A stretch of DNA of 64,000 nt from Altibacter sp. HG106 (GCF_028561755.1 NZ_JAQQTD010000001.1:539159-603158), one strand, 5' to 3'; counted from the first letter of the stretch, positions 38,128 to 46,231 are shown. Program-made: numbers and translations. Notes: generated by a model from the sequence alone, not told the origin.

Positions 38128-39087
38128 TTACTCGTTCTTAAAAAAGGAGTCTACAAATTCGATTTTATTGAATACTTGCAGATCTTCTACCCCTTCGCCT
38201 ACGCCAATATATTTTACTGGGATCTGAAACTGGTCACTAATGCCAATCACCACGCCTCCTTTAGCAGTACCATCCAGCTTGGTTACAGCTAAGGACGTCA
38301 CTTCTGTGGCTGCCGTAAATTGCTTGGCCTGTTCGAAGGCATTTTGCCCGGTAGAACCATCCAGTACCAGCAGCACTTCGTGTGGCGCATCGGGCACTAC
38401 CTTTTGCATGACACGCTTCACCTTGGTCAATTCGTTCATCAAATTCACTTTATTGTGCAAACGCCCGGCGGTATCCACGAGGACCACGTCTGCCTGCTGT
38501 TGCACCGCGCTTTGTAAGGTATCGAAGGCAACACTGGCAGGGTCGCTTCCCATTTTTTGTTTTACGATAGGCACTCCGGTACGATCGGCCCATACTTGTA
38601 ATTGATCGATGGCGGCAGCCCGAAAGGTATCGGCGGCACCCAGCACCACGTTCTTTCCGGCCTTTGTGAATTGATGTGCGAGTTTACCAATGGTAGTTGT
38701 TTTCCCAACGCCATTAACTCCTACAACCATGATTACATGTGGCTTGGTAGTAGAAGGTACAGAAAAATCGGTAGCTTGCCCTGTATGCGTTTCGCTGAGA
38801 AGCCCCGCGATTTCCTCTCGCAAGATCTGATTAAGTTCTGCGGTACCTAAATACTTATCCTTGGCGACCCTTGCTTCGATACGCTCGATGATTTTAAGGG
38901 TGGTATTTACTCCCACATCGCTGGTGACCAACACTTCTTCCAGATTGTCGAGAACATCGTCATCTACCTTGCTCTTTCCCGCAACTGCTTTGGAAAATTT
39001 ATCGAAGAAGGAGGTTTTCGATTTTTCTAACCCCTTGTCCAGAGTCTCCTTCTTTTCTTTGGAAAATATCTTTTTGAATAGGCTCAT
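38128..39087 (-). CDS. ftsY: Signal recognition particle receptor FtsY
   Basis: 319 residues from the ATG at 39087 (MSLFKKIFSKEKKETLDKGL). An upstream open extension of 46 codons runs through a structured repeat and is not coding. The SRP GTPase NG domain is complete: P-loop GVNGVGKTTTIGKLA, DTFRAAAIDQL, DTAGRLHNK, TKLDGTAKGG. The acidic A domain is very short, usual in Bacteroidota. It docks SRP-ribosome complexes at the inner membrane. It is last in the rpmB-rpmG-DUF4295-ftsY array, separated by a terminator and a structured 91-nt element. Confidence 0.96.
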   Translation of the reverse strand: MSLFKKIFSKEKKETLDKGLEKSKTSFFDKFSKAVAGKSKVDDDVLDNLEEVLVTSDVGVNTTLKIIERIEARVAKDKYLGTAELNQILREEIAGLLSETHTGQATDFSVPSTTKPHVIMVVGVNGVGKTTTIGKLAHQFTKAGKNVVLGAADTFRAAAIDQLQVWADRTGVPIVKQKMGSDPASVAFDTLQSAVQQQADVVLVDTAGRLHNKVNLMNELTKVKRVMQKVVPDAPHEVLLVLDGSTGQNAFEQAKQFTAATEVTSLAVTKLDGTAKGGVVIGISDQFQIPVKYIGVGEGVEDLQVFNKIEFVDSFFKNE

Positions 39088-39116
39088 GCTCGTGCTTCGT
39101 TGTATGTAGGTTGTTT

Positions 39117-39207
39117 GCGTTAAGGATTGAGGCATTGTGGGAGCTCGCACTTGGTGCAGCGACTGCCGAAAGCCTGACCCTTGTGGATTCCCGCAAGGGG
39201 AACGCCC
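39117..39207 (-). ncRNA. Structured intergenic RNA-like repeat element in the ftsY leader
   Basis: On the minus strand the element runs from GGGCGTT (39207) to TTAACGC (39117). P1 pairs GCGTT with AACGC. P2 is CCCTTG/CAAGGG (39199-39194 with 39183-39178). The GGGTCAGGCTTTC segment follows, then a P3 with outer GGCA/TGCC and an inner GCT-GCAC/GTGC-g-AGC stem on a CAA loop. It is richer in GC than its surroundings. The frame GGGCGTT...GGGTCrGGCTTTC...AATCCyTAACGC recurs, from memory, as an intergenic element in many Bacteroidota genomes; I cannot confirm an Rfam name. TATTTTTG at 39207-39214 immediately precedes it and could be the ftsY promoter. Confidence 0.6.
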
Positions 39208-39214
39208 AAAAATA
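39207..39214 (-). promoter_or_regulatory. TATTTTTG, possible -7 element for ftsY
   Basis: A perfect TAnnTTTG on the minus strand, 119 bases before the ftsY ATG. It overlaps the first base of the structured element and may simply belong to that repeat's conserved edge. Confidence 0.4.
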
Positions 39215-39215
39215 C

Positions 39216-39246
39216 AAAAAGCCACTCTTGAAAAAAAGTGGCTTTT
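39216..39246 (-). terminator. Intrinsic terminator of rpmB-rpmG-DUF4295
   Basis: On the minus strand AAAAGCCACT - loop - AGTGGCTTTTT has a 10-base loop and T-rich tail. It separates the ribosomal genes from ftsY. Confidence 0.85.
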
Positions 39247-39268
39247 AGAGTACGCTACCTAAGTCGCG

Positions 39269-39421
39269 TTATTGTTTGTTTAACCAATCGTTTACATCGT
39301 CGGGAGCCATAATAGACTCTACGAAGGTGTAGGCTCCGGTCTTAGGAGATTTAACCATTTTAATGGCCTTTGTTAATCGTTTTGAGCCTGTTTGTAATGA
39401 TGCTACTGATTTCTTTGCCAT
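39269..39421 (-). CDS. DUF4295 small basic protein, probable Bacteroidota ribosomal protein
   Basis: 50 residues from the ATG at 39421 to TAA at 39269. It begins MAKKSVASLQTGSKRL and ends MAPDDVNDWLNKQ. The gene is always found, in my recollection, just after rpmG in Bacteroidota and carries the DUF4295 label. It is lysine-rich at the N-terminus, as expected for an rRNA-binding protein. A Bacteroidota-specific large-subunit protein named bL38 has been reported from flavobacterial ribosome structures; that this is the same protein is my unverified guess. It is 7 bases from rpmG and ends before a strong terminator. Confidence 0.9.
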   Translation of the reverse strand: MAKKSVASLQTGSKRLTKAIKMVKSPKTGAYTFVESIMAPDDVNDWLNKQ

Positions 39422-39428
39422 AGTTCAA

Positions 39429-39611
39429 TTATTTTATCTCCTTGTGAACCGTCATCTTGTTCAAGATCGGGTTGAACTTTTTCAACTCAATACGGTCTGG
39501 AGTGTTCTTTTTATTTTTAGTGGTGATGTAACGAGACGTGCCGGGTTTTCCGGAGTTCTTATGCTCGGTACATTCTAAGATTACCTGTACTCTGTTTCCT
39601 TTTTTTGCCAT
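39429..39611 (-). CDS. rpmG: 50S ribosomal protein bL33
   Basis: 60 residues, the full family length: [18 protein letters not shown]...[21 protein letters not shown]. It binds near the E site of the large subunit. The zinc-ribbon cysteine pairs of the C+ form are missing (only one Cys), so this is the zinc-independent C- type. It lies 25 bases after rpmB and 7 before DUF4295. Confidence 0.97.
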   Translation of the reverse strand: MAKKGNRVQVILECTEHKNSGKPGTSRYITTKNKKNTPDRIELKKFNPILNKMTVHKEIK

Positions 39612-39636
39612 GACTCGTGGGTTTTGTCGTTACGTC

Positions 39637-39876
39637 TTATTTGTTAAGAAAGCCATTTTCGCGAGCTTCCTTCACGACAGCGTAAATACCTTTTTTATTG
39701 ATATCCTTAAGCGCCGAAGTACACACACGAAGGGTTAACCACTGGTCTTCCTCTGGAATGTAAAAACGCTTCTTTACCAAGTTTACATTAAACTTGCGCT
39801 TGGTTTTGTTCATCGCGTGGGAAACGTTGTTTCCTACCATCGCTCTTTTACCCGTAAGCTCACAAACTCTTGACAT
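39637..39876 (-). CDS. rpmB: 50S ribosomal protein bL28
   Basis: 79 residues. MSRVCELTGKRAMVGNNVSHAMNKTKRKFNVNL is the standard bL28 N-terminus. Only one cysteine is left of a possible zinc site. It heads the rpmB-rpmG-DUF4295 operon with a good two-part promoter (39914-39943). Confidence 0.97.
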   Translation of the reverse strand: MSRVCELTGKRAMVGNNVSHAMNKTKRKFNVNLVKKRFYIPEEDQWLTLRVCTSALKDINKKGIYAVVKEARENGFLNK

Positions 39877-39913
39877 TTCTTTACCTATTTTTCAGTTATT
39901 TTAAAACAGGGTG

Positions 39914-39943
39914 CAAATTTAAACAATTTTCTTTGTTTAGCAA
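39914..39943 (-). promoter_or_regulatory. Primary-sigma promoter of rpmB: TTG-N19-TAAATTTG
   Basis: The minus strand carries TTG (39943-39941), 19 bp, then TAAATTTG (39921-39914), a match to the Bacteroidota -33/-7 consensus at the right spacing. The leader is about 32-35 nt. Confidence 0.7.
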
Positions 39944-39952
39944 CTATTGAAA

Positions 39953-41200
39953 TTAGTTTTTTAATATTTCTTTCAGCAACAATTCCAGGGCTTTATTCAC
40001 TGTTTTTCGAATCACCCGTTCACGCGAATTCCCAAAATTGAACTTTTCAGAAATCACGCCATTCGGACTCGCAATTCCGATAAAGACCGTGCCTACCTCA
40101 TCATCACCATCGCCCTTGGAAGGCCCGGCGATCCCCGTAGTCGCCACGGCAAAGTGCGATCCAAAAAGTGCATTAGCCTGCGTCGCCATCGCTTCTGCCA
40201 CCGGAGCACTCACCACATTATGCGTTTCAATCAACGATCGATCCACTCCCAACACACTGATCTTCTTCTCGGTTTCATACGGTACCACGCTTCCCCGAAA
40301 GTATTGAGAAGATCCGGGAATGGACGTTAGTTCCTGTGCAATAGCCCCGCCCGTACAACTTTCGGCCAACGATAAAAATTGACCTCGCTGTTGCAAAAGA
40401 GCCGCAATGCGCTCTTGGATAGAGGTCTCTTCTTCGAATCCTACTGCAATGTCTTCCAGCAATTCGCTCAATAGCTCCATTTGAGTATCGAGGTCTCGGT
40501 GAATCTGCTGTTCGTCAAAGCCGGAAGTCGAAAGCCGCAAGCGTACCCGCCCCAGGGAAGGAAGGTAGGCCAATTTCACGGTTTCGGGCAAAGCTTCTTC
40601 CCAGGCATGGATGCGTTCGGCAATGGCGCTTTCTCCCAGACCGTAAGTGAGTAAGGTTTTGTGATAAATGTGCGGTCTGTTAAAACGTTTAACCACACGT
40701 GGAAATACTTCTTGTTGCAACAAGGCTTTCATTTCATAGGGAACCCCCGGCAGCGATACAAAAACGGTCTCTCGCGTATCGAACCACATTCCAGGAGCGG
40801 TTCCGTGGTCATTCTTTAAGACCAGCGCTTTGCTGGGCACCATTGCCTGTTGCAAATTGCTGGGAAGTGGTTTCCGTTTGATGTATTTTTCAAAAATTTC
40901 TTTAATATGATCGATCGTTGCAGCGTCTTCTACCAGTGTATCCTCAAAAAACTCACAGAAGGTTGCTTTGGTGATATCGTCTTTGGTAGGCCCTAACCCT
41001 CCTGTCACGATCACAAGGTCTACACGCTTGTTGGCATCCGCTAATGCCCCAAGAATGTGGTCTCTATCATCTTGAATGGAGGTAATTTGAAATACCTTGA
41101 TCCCAATTTTATTCAGCTCCTTACTAATATAGGCTGAATTGGTATCTACAATTTGACCGATTAGAATTTCGTCACCTATGGTGATTATTTCTGCCTGCAT
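39953..41200 (-). CDS. cinA: CinA-like competence/damage-inducible protein A with NMN deamidase domain
   Basis: 415 residues. The N-terminal COG1058 domain (MQAEIITIGDEILIGQIVDTNSAYISKELN; VIVTGGLGPTKDDITK) is a MoaB-like fold with ADP-ribose pyrophosphatase activity in characterised members. The C-terminal PncC domain (LSLAESCTGGAIAQELTSIPGSSQYFRG; ATTGIAGPSKGDGDDEVGTVFIG) deamidates nicotinamide mononucleotide in NAD salvage. It is last in the exonuclease-FAH-Hpt-cinA operon and abuts the Hpt gene with no gap. No competence gene is close. Confidence 0.95.
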   Translation of the reverse strand: MQAEIITIGDEILIGQIVDTNSAYISKELNKIGIKVFQITSIQDDRDHILGALADANKRVDLVIVTGGLGPTKDDITKATFCEFFEDTLVEDAATIDHIKEIFEKYIKRKPLPSNLQQAMVPSKALVLKNDHGTAPGMWFDTRETVFVSLPGVPYEMKALLQQEVFPRVVKRFNRPHIYHKTLLTYGLGESAIAERIHAWEEALPETVKLAYLPSLGRVRLRLSTSGFDEQQIHRDLDTQMELLSELLEDIAVGFEEETSIQERIAALLQQRGQFLSLAESCTGGAIAQELTSIPGSSQYFRGSVVPYETEKKISVLGVDRSLIETHNVVSAPVAEAMATQANALFGSHFAVATTGIAGPSKGDGDDEVGTVFIGIASPNGVISEKFNFGNSRERVIRKTVNKALELLLKEILKN

Positions 41201-41542
41201 CTACAAGTTGAAATCAGATTTGAGTTCCTCGAAAACAAGCTTCAAGGTGGTTACCACATTGTCTAGCTCATCGGAAATGTGAGCGCTGTTCTTGGAAGTT
41301 TTTGTCCATGCCTCAATCGTGGTAATGTCTTTAAGTACTGCAATACCGAACATCTCGATATTGGGTTTCATTTTGTGAGCGAATTGGTAGGCTAATTCTC
41401 TATTATCGTTAGAGATAGCCTCTTCCAACGCTTCTAAATCAGGCGGGATCTCTTCCAAAAATGCCTGGGCCACAACAGCCATAAACTCTTCATCGCCTCC
41501 GGCGACTTCTTTTAGTTGCTCTGTATTATAATGGGTACTCAT
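41201..41542 (-). CDS. Orphan Hpt (histidine phosphotransfer) protein
   Basis: 113 residues. H56 in YQFAHKMKPNIEMFGI is in the position of the phosphoacceptor (family motif H-K-[LM]-K-G). The usual Gly is replaced by Pro, a point for checking. The remaining sequence is all-helical, as expected for a four-helix bundle. It would shuttle phosphate between a hybrid kinase and a response regulator, but neither is in the operon; the fusion kinase at 33-36.7 kb lacks a receiver and so cannot be its direct donor. The stop abuts the cinA start; the FAH gene is 3 bases upstream. Confidence 0.85.
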   Translation of the reverse strand: MSTHYNTEQLKEVAGGDEEFMAVVAQAFLEEIPPDLEALEEAISNDNRELAYQFAHKMKPNIEMFGIAVLKDITTIEAWTKTSKNSAHISDELDNVVTTLKLVFEELKSDFNL

Positions 41543-41545
41543 AGC

Positions 41546-42157
41546 TTATTTTACTTTGATGGAAAACATAGGGCGATTCTCTAGGAATCCCTCCAGCACG
41601 TCGTTGGGCGCCACTGCCCCCACTCCGGCAGGAGTACCCGTAAAGATAATATCTCCGATCTTTAAAGTGAAATATTTTGATACATATTCTATCAATTCAT
41701 CGATCTTCCACAACATGAGTTGTGTGGTTGCCTCTTGAACAATTTCGCCATTTTTTTCTAAGCGGAAGGGAATGTTATCTACGTCCCCCAACTCCTTCTT
41801 CGGAATAAAATTTCCTACGACCGCCGCCCCGTCGAATGCCTTTGCTTTTTCCCAGGGCAATCCTTTTTCTTTGAGCTGCTGCTGAAGGTCCCGCGCGGTA
41901 AAGTCGATTCCGAGTCCGATTTCATCATAATAGCCAGGTGCAAATTTTCGATCGATATGCTTCCCGATTTTTTTAATCTTCACCAACACTTCTACTTCGT
42001 GATGCACTTGCGATGAAAAATCCGGAATCAAGAACGGGTTCTTCTTCAGTAGAATAGCGGTATCCGGTTTAAGAAAGAGTACCGGATCTGTAGGCTTTTC
42101 GTTGGCCAACTCCTCTATATGCGCCGCATAGTTGCGACCAACACAAATAATTTTCAT
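41546..42157 (-). CDS. Fumarylacetoacetate hydrolase (FAH) family protein
   Basis: 203 residues, the length of the short FAHD1-like class. It starts MKIICVGRNYAAHIEELANE. Metal ligands sit in the E-x-E of HHEVEVLVKI and in an Asp of LGIDFTARDLQQQLKEKGLPWEKAKAFDGAAVVGNF. The C-terminal signature is GDIIFTGTPAGVGAV. FAHD1-like enzymes act as oxaloacetate decarboxylases or acylpyruvate hydrolases; the substrate cannot be read from sequence. It sits 5 bases after the exonuclease gene. Confidence 0.93.
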   Translation of the reverse strand: MKIICVGRNYAAHIEELANEKPTDPVLFLKPDTAILLKKNPFLIPDFSSQVHHEVEVLVKIKKIGKHIDRKFAPGYYDEIGLGIDFTARDLQQQLKEKGLPWEKAKAFDGAAVVGNFIPKKELGDVDNIPFRLEKNGEIVQEATTQLMLWKIDELIEYVSKYFTLKIGDIIFTGTPAGVGAVAPNDVLEGFLENRPMFSIKVK

Positions 42158-42162
42158 TGGGC

Positions 42163-42936
42163 TTACAATTTCGTATTCAGCTTCCGAAGCTTCACACGCG
42201 TTAGAACGTTTTTAGTATACAGTGGAAAATCTGCATTGAGCAACCACCCGAAGTATCCCGGTTCGTTTTCAAGTACCTCTTCCACCAGCGTACCCTTATG
42301 TTTTCCGAAGGAAAAAATCTCCCGTCCTTGCTTATCGTAACCGATATATCCGGCATAGTCTGCAAATTTCTTGTGGGCGCTAAACTCTGCCAGAACATTC
42401 ATATCGTTTTCCAGATCGGTGTAACGATCTAATTGCGATTTGAGTACCTCGTAGGTCGCATTGGTATCTGCTTCGGCCGAATGCGCATTTTCCAGGGTTT
42501 TATTACAATAAAATTGATACGCAGCCTCCAGGGTGCGCTTCTCCTTCTTATGAAAAATAGTTTGCACGTCTACCGAATTCGCCTTTTTCAGGTCGATATC
42601 AATTTCCGCCCGCAGCAACTCTTCCGCGAGCAAGGGAATATCAAAACGGTTACTATTAAAGCCTCCCAGATCACTGTCTTTGATAAGCGCATGCACCTTA
42701 GGTGCTAGTTCCTTGAAGGTGGGTTCGTTGGCAACCATCTCATCTGTGATCCCATGAATATCGCTCGTAGCTTTTGGAATGGGGATGGTAGGATTGACAC
42801 GCCAGGTGTGACTTTCTTTATTTCCGTTCGGAAAAACTTTTAGGATGGATATTTCAACGATTCGGTCGTTAGCGATGTTGATCCCTGTAGTCTCCAGATC
42901 AAAAAAACAAATCGGTTTATTGAGGTTTAGTTCCAT
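42163..42936 (-). CDS. DnaQ-like 3'-5' exonuclease
   Basis: 257 residues. The DEDDh motifs are present: Exo I D-x-E in ICFFDLETTGINI, Exo II in GGFNSNRFDIPLLAEEL, and Exo III H-x(4)-D in NAHSAEADTNATYEV. The C-terminal ~70 residues contain a second small unit IFSFGKHKGTLVEEVLENEPGYFGWLLNADFP that resembles DUF3820 (compare the gene at 17584-17811), a fusion seen in this phylum. It may proofread or process DNA/RNA ends. It is first in its operon behind TACCTTTG. Confidence 0.93.
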   Translation of the reverse strand: MELNLNKPICFFDLETTGINIANDRIVEISILKVFPNGNKESHTWRVNPTIPIPKATSDIHGITDEMVANEPTFKELAPKVHALIKDSDLGGFNSNRFDIPLLAEELLRAEIDIDLKKANSVDVQTIFHKKEKRTLEAAYQFYCNKTLENAHSAEADTNATYEVLKSQLDRYTDLENDMNVLAEFSAHKKFADYAGYIGYDKQGREIFSFGKHKGTLVEEVLENEPGYFGWLLNADFPLYTKNVLTRVKLRKLNTKL

Positions 42937-42952
42937 AGTGGTGTTTGAACGA

Positions 42953-42960
42953 CAAAGGTA
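42953..42960 (-). promoter_or_regulatory. TACCTTTG -7 element for the exonuclease-FAH-Hpt-cinA operon
   Basis: A perfect TAnnTTTG on the minus strand, 16 bases before the exonuclease ATG. The four genes behind it are spaced by 0-5 bases. Confidence 0.65.
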
Positions 42961-43080
42961 CTAATTGTTCTATTGTAGCACCTACGGAAATAGCCACAAG
43001 TTCCCCTAACATGCGTAAAACGATATGAGCTATGCTTTCGAAGTCATAAGAATAGCAGTACGAAACGAACGACTCTAAGA

Positions 43081-44397
43081 TTAAATTTCGCGGTTGCTAT
43101 CCCAACCTTCCAGATAATCGGCTACAGCTTTCACAAACTGTCCTCCCAAAGCTCCGTTGACTACACGGTGATCGTAGCTATGAGAAAGGAACATTTTATA
43201 GCGAATTCCAATAAAATCTCCTTCCGGGGTTTCAATTACTGCAGGAACTTTCCGGATCGCTCCTAAGGCTAGAATTCCGACTTGCGGCTGATTGATGATA
43301 GGAGTTCCCATAACGCTACCAAAGGTTCCTACATTGGTCACCGTATAGGTTCCCCCTTGAATTTCATCGGGCTTTAACTGATTGTTGCGAGCACGGGAAG
43401 CCAAATCGTTTACCGCTTTACTCATGCCCACTAAATTTAATTGATCGGCCTTCTTGATCACAGGGACGATCAAATTTCCATCGGGTAAGGCAGCGGCCAT
43501 CCCCAGATTTATATTTTTCTTTTTGATGATGCGATCGCCATCTACCGAAATATTCATCATCGGGAAATCCTTCAACGCTTTCGCAACGGCTTCCATAAAA
43601 ATGGGCGTGAAGGTTAGCTTCTCCCCTTCTCTCTTGGCGTACGCATTCTTTACTTTATTACGCCAGTTCCAGATGTTTGTCACGTCGCATTCTACAAAAC
43701 TTTGAACGTGCGCCGAGGTTTGGGTGCTTTCCACCATGTGATGCGCAATCAGCTTGCCCATGCGAGTCATTTCAATAATCTCGTCATCACCATTTACACT
43801 CACCGGCGCTTTCGCAGTTTTAGCCGCTTGTTTGGTTTCTGGAGTTTTAGCTTCCACAACCGTAGCAGGAGCCGCTGTGGATTGGGATCCTCGAGAATCA
43901 ATATAAGCGCGCATATCGTCTTTAGTGACACGCCCCTCTTTTCCGGTACCCGGAATCGTATCTAGCTCGGATTGGGAAATTCCTTCCTCCTTAGCCATAT
44001 TCTTTACCAAAGGTGAATAGAATCGTCCTTCCGTATTTGAGATCTGTGGCGTGGTTTGTGCCTTGGCTTCGGTTACACGCTCGGCCACTGCGTCAACTAC
44101 TTCTGGTGCTGGTTTTGGCTCTGAAACTTCTTCACTCGATGCGGTAGATACGTCTCCGTCCGTTTCTATAATGGCCAAGGTTTCCCCTACTTGAACCACG
44201 TCATCCTGTTGAAATAAGATTTCCACCAGGGTTCCGTCTACTTCACTGGGTACTTCACTATCAACTTTATCTGTAGCGATTTCCAATACCGCCTCGTCTG
44301 CCTCAATGGTATCTCCCACTTCTTTCAGCCAGCTAGTGATGGTTGCTTCTGCAACACTTTCCCCCATTTTAGGAAGTTTTAATTCAAATTTTGCCAT
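43081..44397 (-). CDS. Dihydrolipoamide acyltransferase (E2 of a 2-oxo acid dehydrogenase)
   Basis: 438 residues. The lipoyl domain (1-78) has acceptor K44 in EIATDKVDSEVP. An Ala/Pro/Glu-rich linker follows, then an E1/E3-binding domain (~125-170, YSPLVKNMAKEEGIS...GREGRVTKDDMRAYI-like). The catalytic domain (~210-438) ends with SHSYDHRVVNGALGG. The active-site motif HxxxDG reads H410-R-V-V-N414-G, Asp replaced by Asn (codon AAC). The lipoyl motif and length fit a branched-chain or 2-oxoglutarate-type E2. No E1 or E3 gene is adjacent. Promoter TAATTTTG lies upstream. Confidence 0.93.
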   Translation of the reverse strand: MAKFELKLPKMGESVAEATITSWLKEVGDTIEADEAVLEIATDKVDSEVPSEVDGTLVEILFQQDDVVQVGETLAIIETDGDVSTASSEEVSEPKPAPEVVDAVAERVTEAKAQTTPQISNTEGRFYSPLVKNMAKEEGISQSELDTIPGTGKEGRVTKDDMRAYIDSRGSQSTAAPATVVEAKTPETKQAAKTAKAPVSVNGDDEIIEMTRMGKLIAHHMVESTQTSAHVQSFVECDVTNIWNWRNKVKNAYAKREGEKLTFTPIFMEAVAKALKDFPMMNISVDGDRIIKKKNINLGMAAALPDGNLIVPVIKKADQLNLVGMSKAVNDLASRARNNQLKPDEIQGGTYTVTNVGTFGSVMGTPIINQPQVGILALGAIRKVPAVIETPEGDFIGIRYKMFLSHSYDHRVVNGALGGQFVKAVADYLEGWDSNREI

Positions 44398-44427
44398 TAC
44401 GAAATCGTTTTCTCTCGTTTACGGCTG

Positions 44428-44435
44428 CAAAATTA
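44428..44435 (-). promoter_or_regulatory. TAATTTTG -7 element for the E2 gene
   Basis: A perfect TAnnTTTG on the minus strand, 30 bases before the E2 ATG, in the short gap after the GT2 gene. Confidence 0.55.
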
Positions 44436-44467
44436 ATTAAAATTGCGGGGTTTCTGTTTTAAATTTC

Positions 44468-45586
44468 TTAAAAAACGGTGACCGCCCCACGGTCATCGCT
44501 TCGGTCACTGCCCAATATAAAGTCGCTTTTCTTCGGAAGGATACGAAATTGATTTCCGCGTCCTTTGAGTTGTTTCATGACTGAAAATATCTGTGAATAC
44601 GACATGTAATTAGCATCGAATACAAACAATTTTTGAGCATGATCCATGTCCTGAAAAATGGTCTTCGACGCAGCGTGTAAGGGAATCTCGAGCACTTGTG
44701 AGAGTCGGTTGAGTACCGACAAGTTTTCGGTAAGCAGAATGGCTTCCGAAGGTGGTGCAGGGAGCGAAGTCACAGACCGTTGTTTTTTACTCATTTTCTT
44801 CGCGAGCGCGGTAGCGGTATTCACGACACTCCGTGATAGCACATTGGTATTGTAGTTTTTCTTGTAAAATAGCCGCATGGCCCCATAGAAAGAATTGTAA
44901 TAGGCTTCATCCTTCTGCGTGCTCTCCCCCTTATAATGCAGAAGTGTGGTTGTTCCTAGATAGTAATTTTGATATCCGGCCTTTACCACCCTGTAGCTTA
45001 GATCGATGTCTTCACCATACATAAAATAGTCGGGATCGAAGCCGCCCACTTCCGTAAACACCGAATGTTTCATAAACATAAAGGCTCCGGCCAGTACCGT
45101 GACGTTCCCTACGGCATCGGGCGCTATTTGTGTGGCATAGTAACTGCTGTTTTTTCCGAGTAACTTCATTAAGGCCGACTTAGGCGTGGGGACGTTTCGT
45201 TTGCATTCCGGTAAAAAAGCGCCGGTACCATCCATATACTGCACACCAATGATGCCGATGTTGGCAGTTTGTTCGGCGGCATCCAGACAGCGTACAAATG
45301 TATCTTCGGCCACCGCCGTATCAGGATTCAAAATACAGAGATACTGACCCTTCGCTACTTTCACTGCTTGATTGTTCGCCTTGCTAAAGCCGATGTTCTC
45401 TTTGTTTTGTAGCAGCACTACCTCCGGAAAGACGCGCTGTACCATCTCACAACTGTCATCCGATGAATTATTATCGACCACAATGATTTCGGCATCTAGG
45501 CCGTAGATCGCACGTTCTACACTACGCAAGCATTGCTCTAAGAAATACCGCACATTGTAGTTGAGAATGACGACCGACAGCTTCAC
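44468..45586 (-). CDS. Family 2 glycosyltransferase (rhamnosyltransferase-like)
   Basis: 372 residues. MKLSVVILNYNVRYFLEQCLRSVE and IIVVDNNSSDDS form the GT-A nucleotide-binding start. ILNPDTAV is the DxD-type metal site. GGFDPDYFMYGEDIDLSYRVVKAGY is the typical WbbL-like acceptor-side motif. The C-terminal ~110 residues are not catalytic and contain LPAPPSEAILLTENLSVLNRLSQVL. Likely role is extracellular polysaccharide or glycoprotein glycan assembly. It follows recR by three bases and is probably co-transcribed with it. Confidence 0.92.
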   Translation of the reverse strand: MKLSVVILNYNVRYFLEQCLRSVERAIYGLDAEIIVVDNNSSDDSCEMVQRVFPEVVLLQNKENIGFSKANNQAVKVAKGQYLCILNPDTAVAEDTFVRCLDAAEQTANIGIIGVQYMDGTGAFLPECKRNVPTPKSALMKLLGKNSSYYATQIAPDAVGNVTVLAGAFMFMKHSVFTEVGGFDPDYFMYGEDIDLSYRVVKAGYQNYYLGTTTLLHYKGESTQKDEAYYNSFYGAMRLFYKKNYNTNVLSRSVVNTATALAKKMSKKQRSVTSLPAPPSEAILLTENLSVLNRLSQVLEIPLHAASKTIFQDMDHAQKLFVFDANYMSYSQIFSVMKQLKGRGNQFRILPKKSDFILGSDRSDDRGAVTVF

Positions 45587-45589
45587 AGG

Positions 45590-46210
45590 CTAGTTATTTT
45601 TTAAGGAGGTCTCAAACGGAATCCGGTGTAAAATACTACGCCCCAAGGTCACCTCATCGGCATATTCCAATTCGTCACCCACCGATATACCACGAGCGAT
45701 CGTGGTAGTGGTAATATCCATTCCCGATAGCTGCTTGAAGATATAAAAATTGGTAGTGTCGCCTTCCATGGTAGAACTCAGTGCAAAAATTAATTCGGTG
45801 ACCTCACCCTCTTTCACTTTTTCTACGAGTGAAGAAATAGTGAGATCGCCCGGCCCTATTCCTTCCATGGGAGAAATCTTCCCTCCTAACACATGATAAT
45901 GACCGCGATACTGACTTGTATTTTCGATTGCCATGACATCACGTATGTCTTCCACCACACAAATGAGCTGTTTATCACGATTTGGATTCGCGCAAATCTC
46001 GCAAAGCGTCTGGTCTGAAATATTGTGACAATTGGAACAAAAATTAATATTCGCCCGCATCTCCTGAAGTCGTCGCGTTAGCAATTCCGTCTTGGCTTCA
46101 GGTTGCTTTAGTAAATGCAACACTAACCGCAAGGCAGTTCGCTTACCGATACCGGGAAGTTGCGACATGGCATCGACAGCATTTTCGAGGAGTTTTGAAG
46201 AGAATTCCAT
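45590..46210 (-). CDS. recR: Recombination mediator RecR
   Basis: 206 residues. The helix-hairpin-helix [17 protein letters not shown] (~residues 18-34), the zinc finger [16 protein letters not shown] and the Toprim domain ([14 protein letters not shown]...[19 protein letters not shown]) are complete. With RecO it loads RecA onto SSB-coated DNA. It shares a transcript with the GT2 gene downstream. Confidence 0.97.
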   Translation of the reverse strand: MEFSSKLLENAVDAMSQLPGIGKRTALRLVLHLLKQPEAKTELLTRRLQEMRANINFCSNCHNISDQTLCEICANPNRDKQLICVVEDIRDVMAIENTSQYRGHYHVLGGKISPMEGIGPGDLTISSLVEKVKEGEVTELIFALSSTMEGDTTNFYIFKQLSGMDITTTTIARGISVGDELEYADEVTLGRSILHRIPFETSLKNN

Positions 46211-46231
46211 ACGTAAGCGTCACGCAAGGTA

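Noticed and set aside
39088..39225. 46-codon N-terminal extension of ftsY
   Set aside because: It runs through the structured repeat and beyond the candidate promoter; MSLFKKIFSKEKKE is the usual FtsY start.
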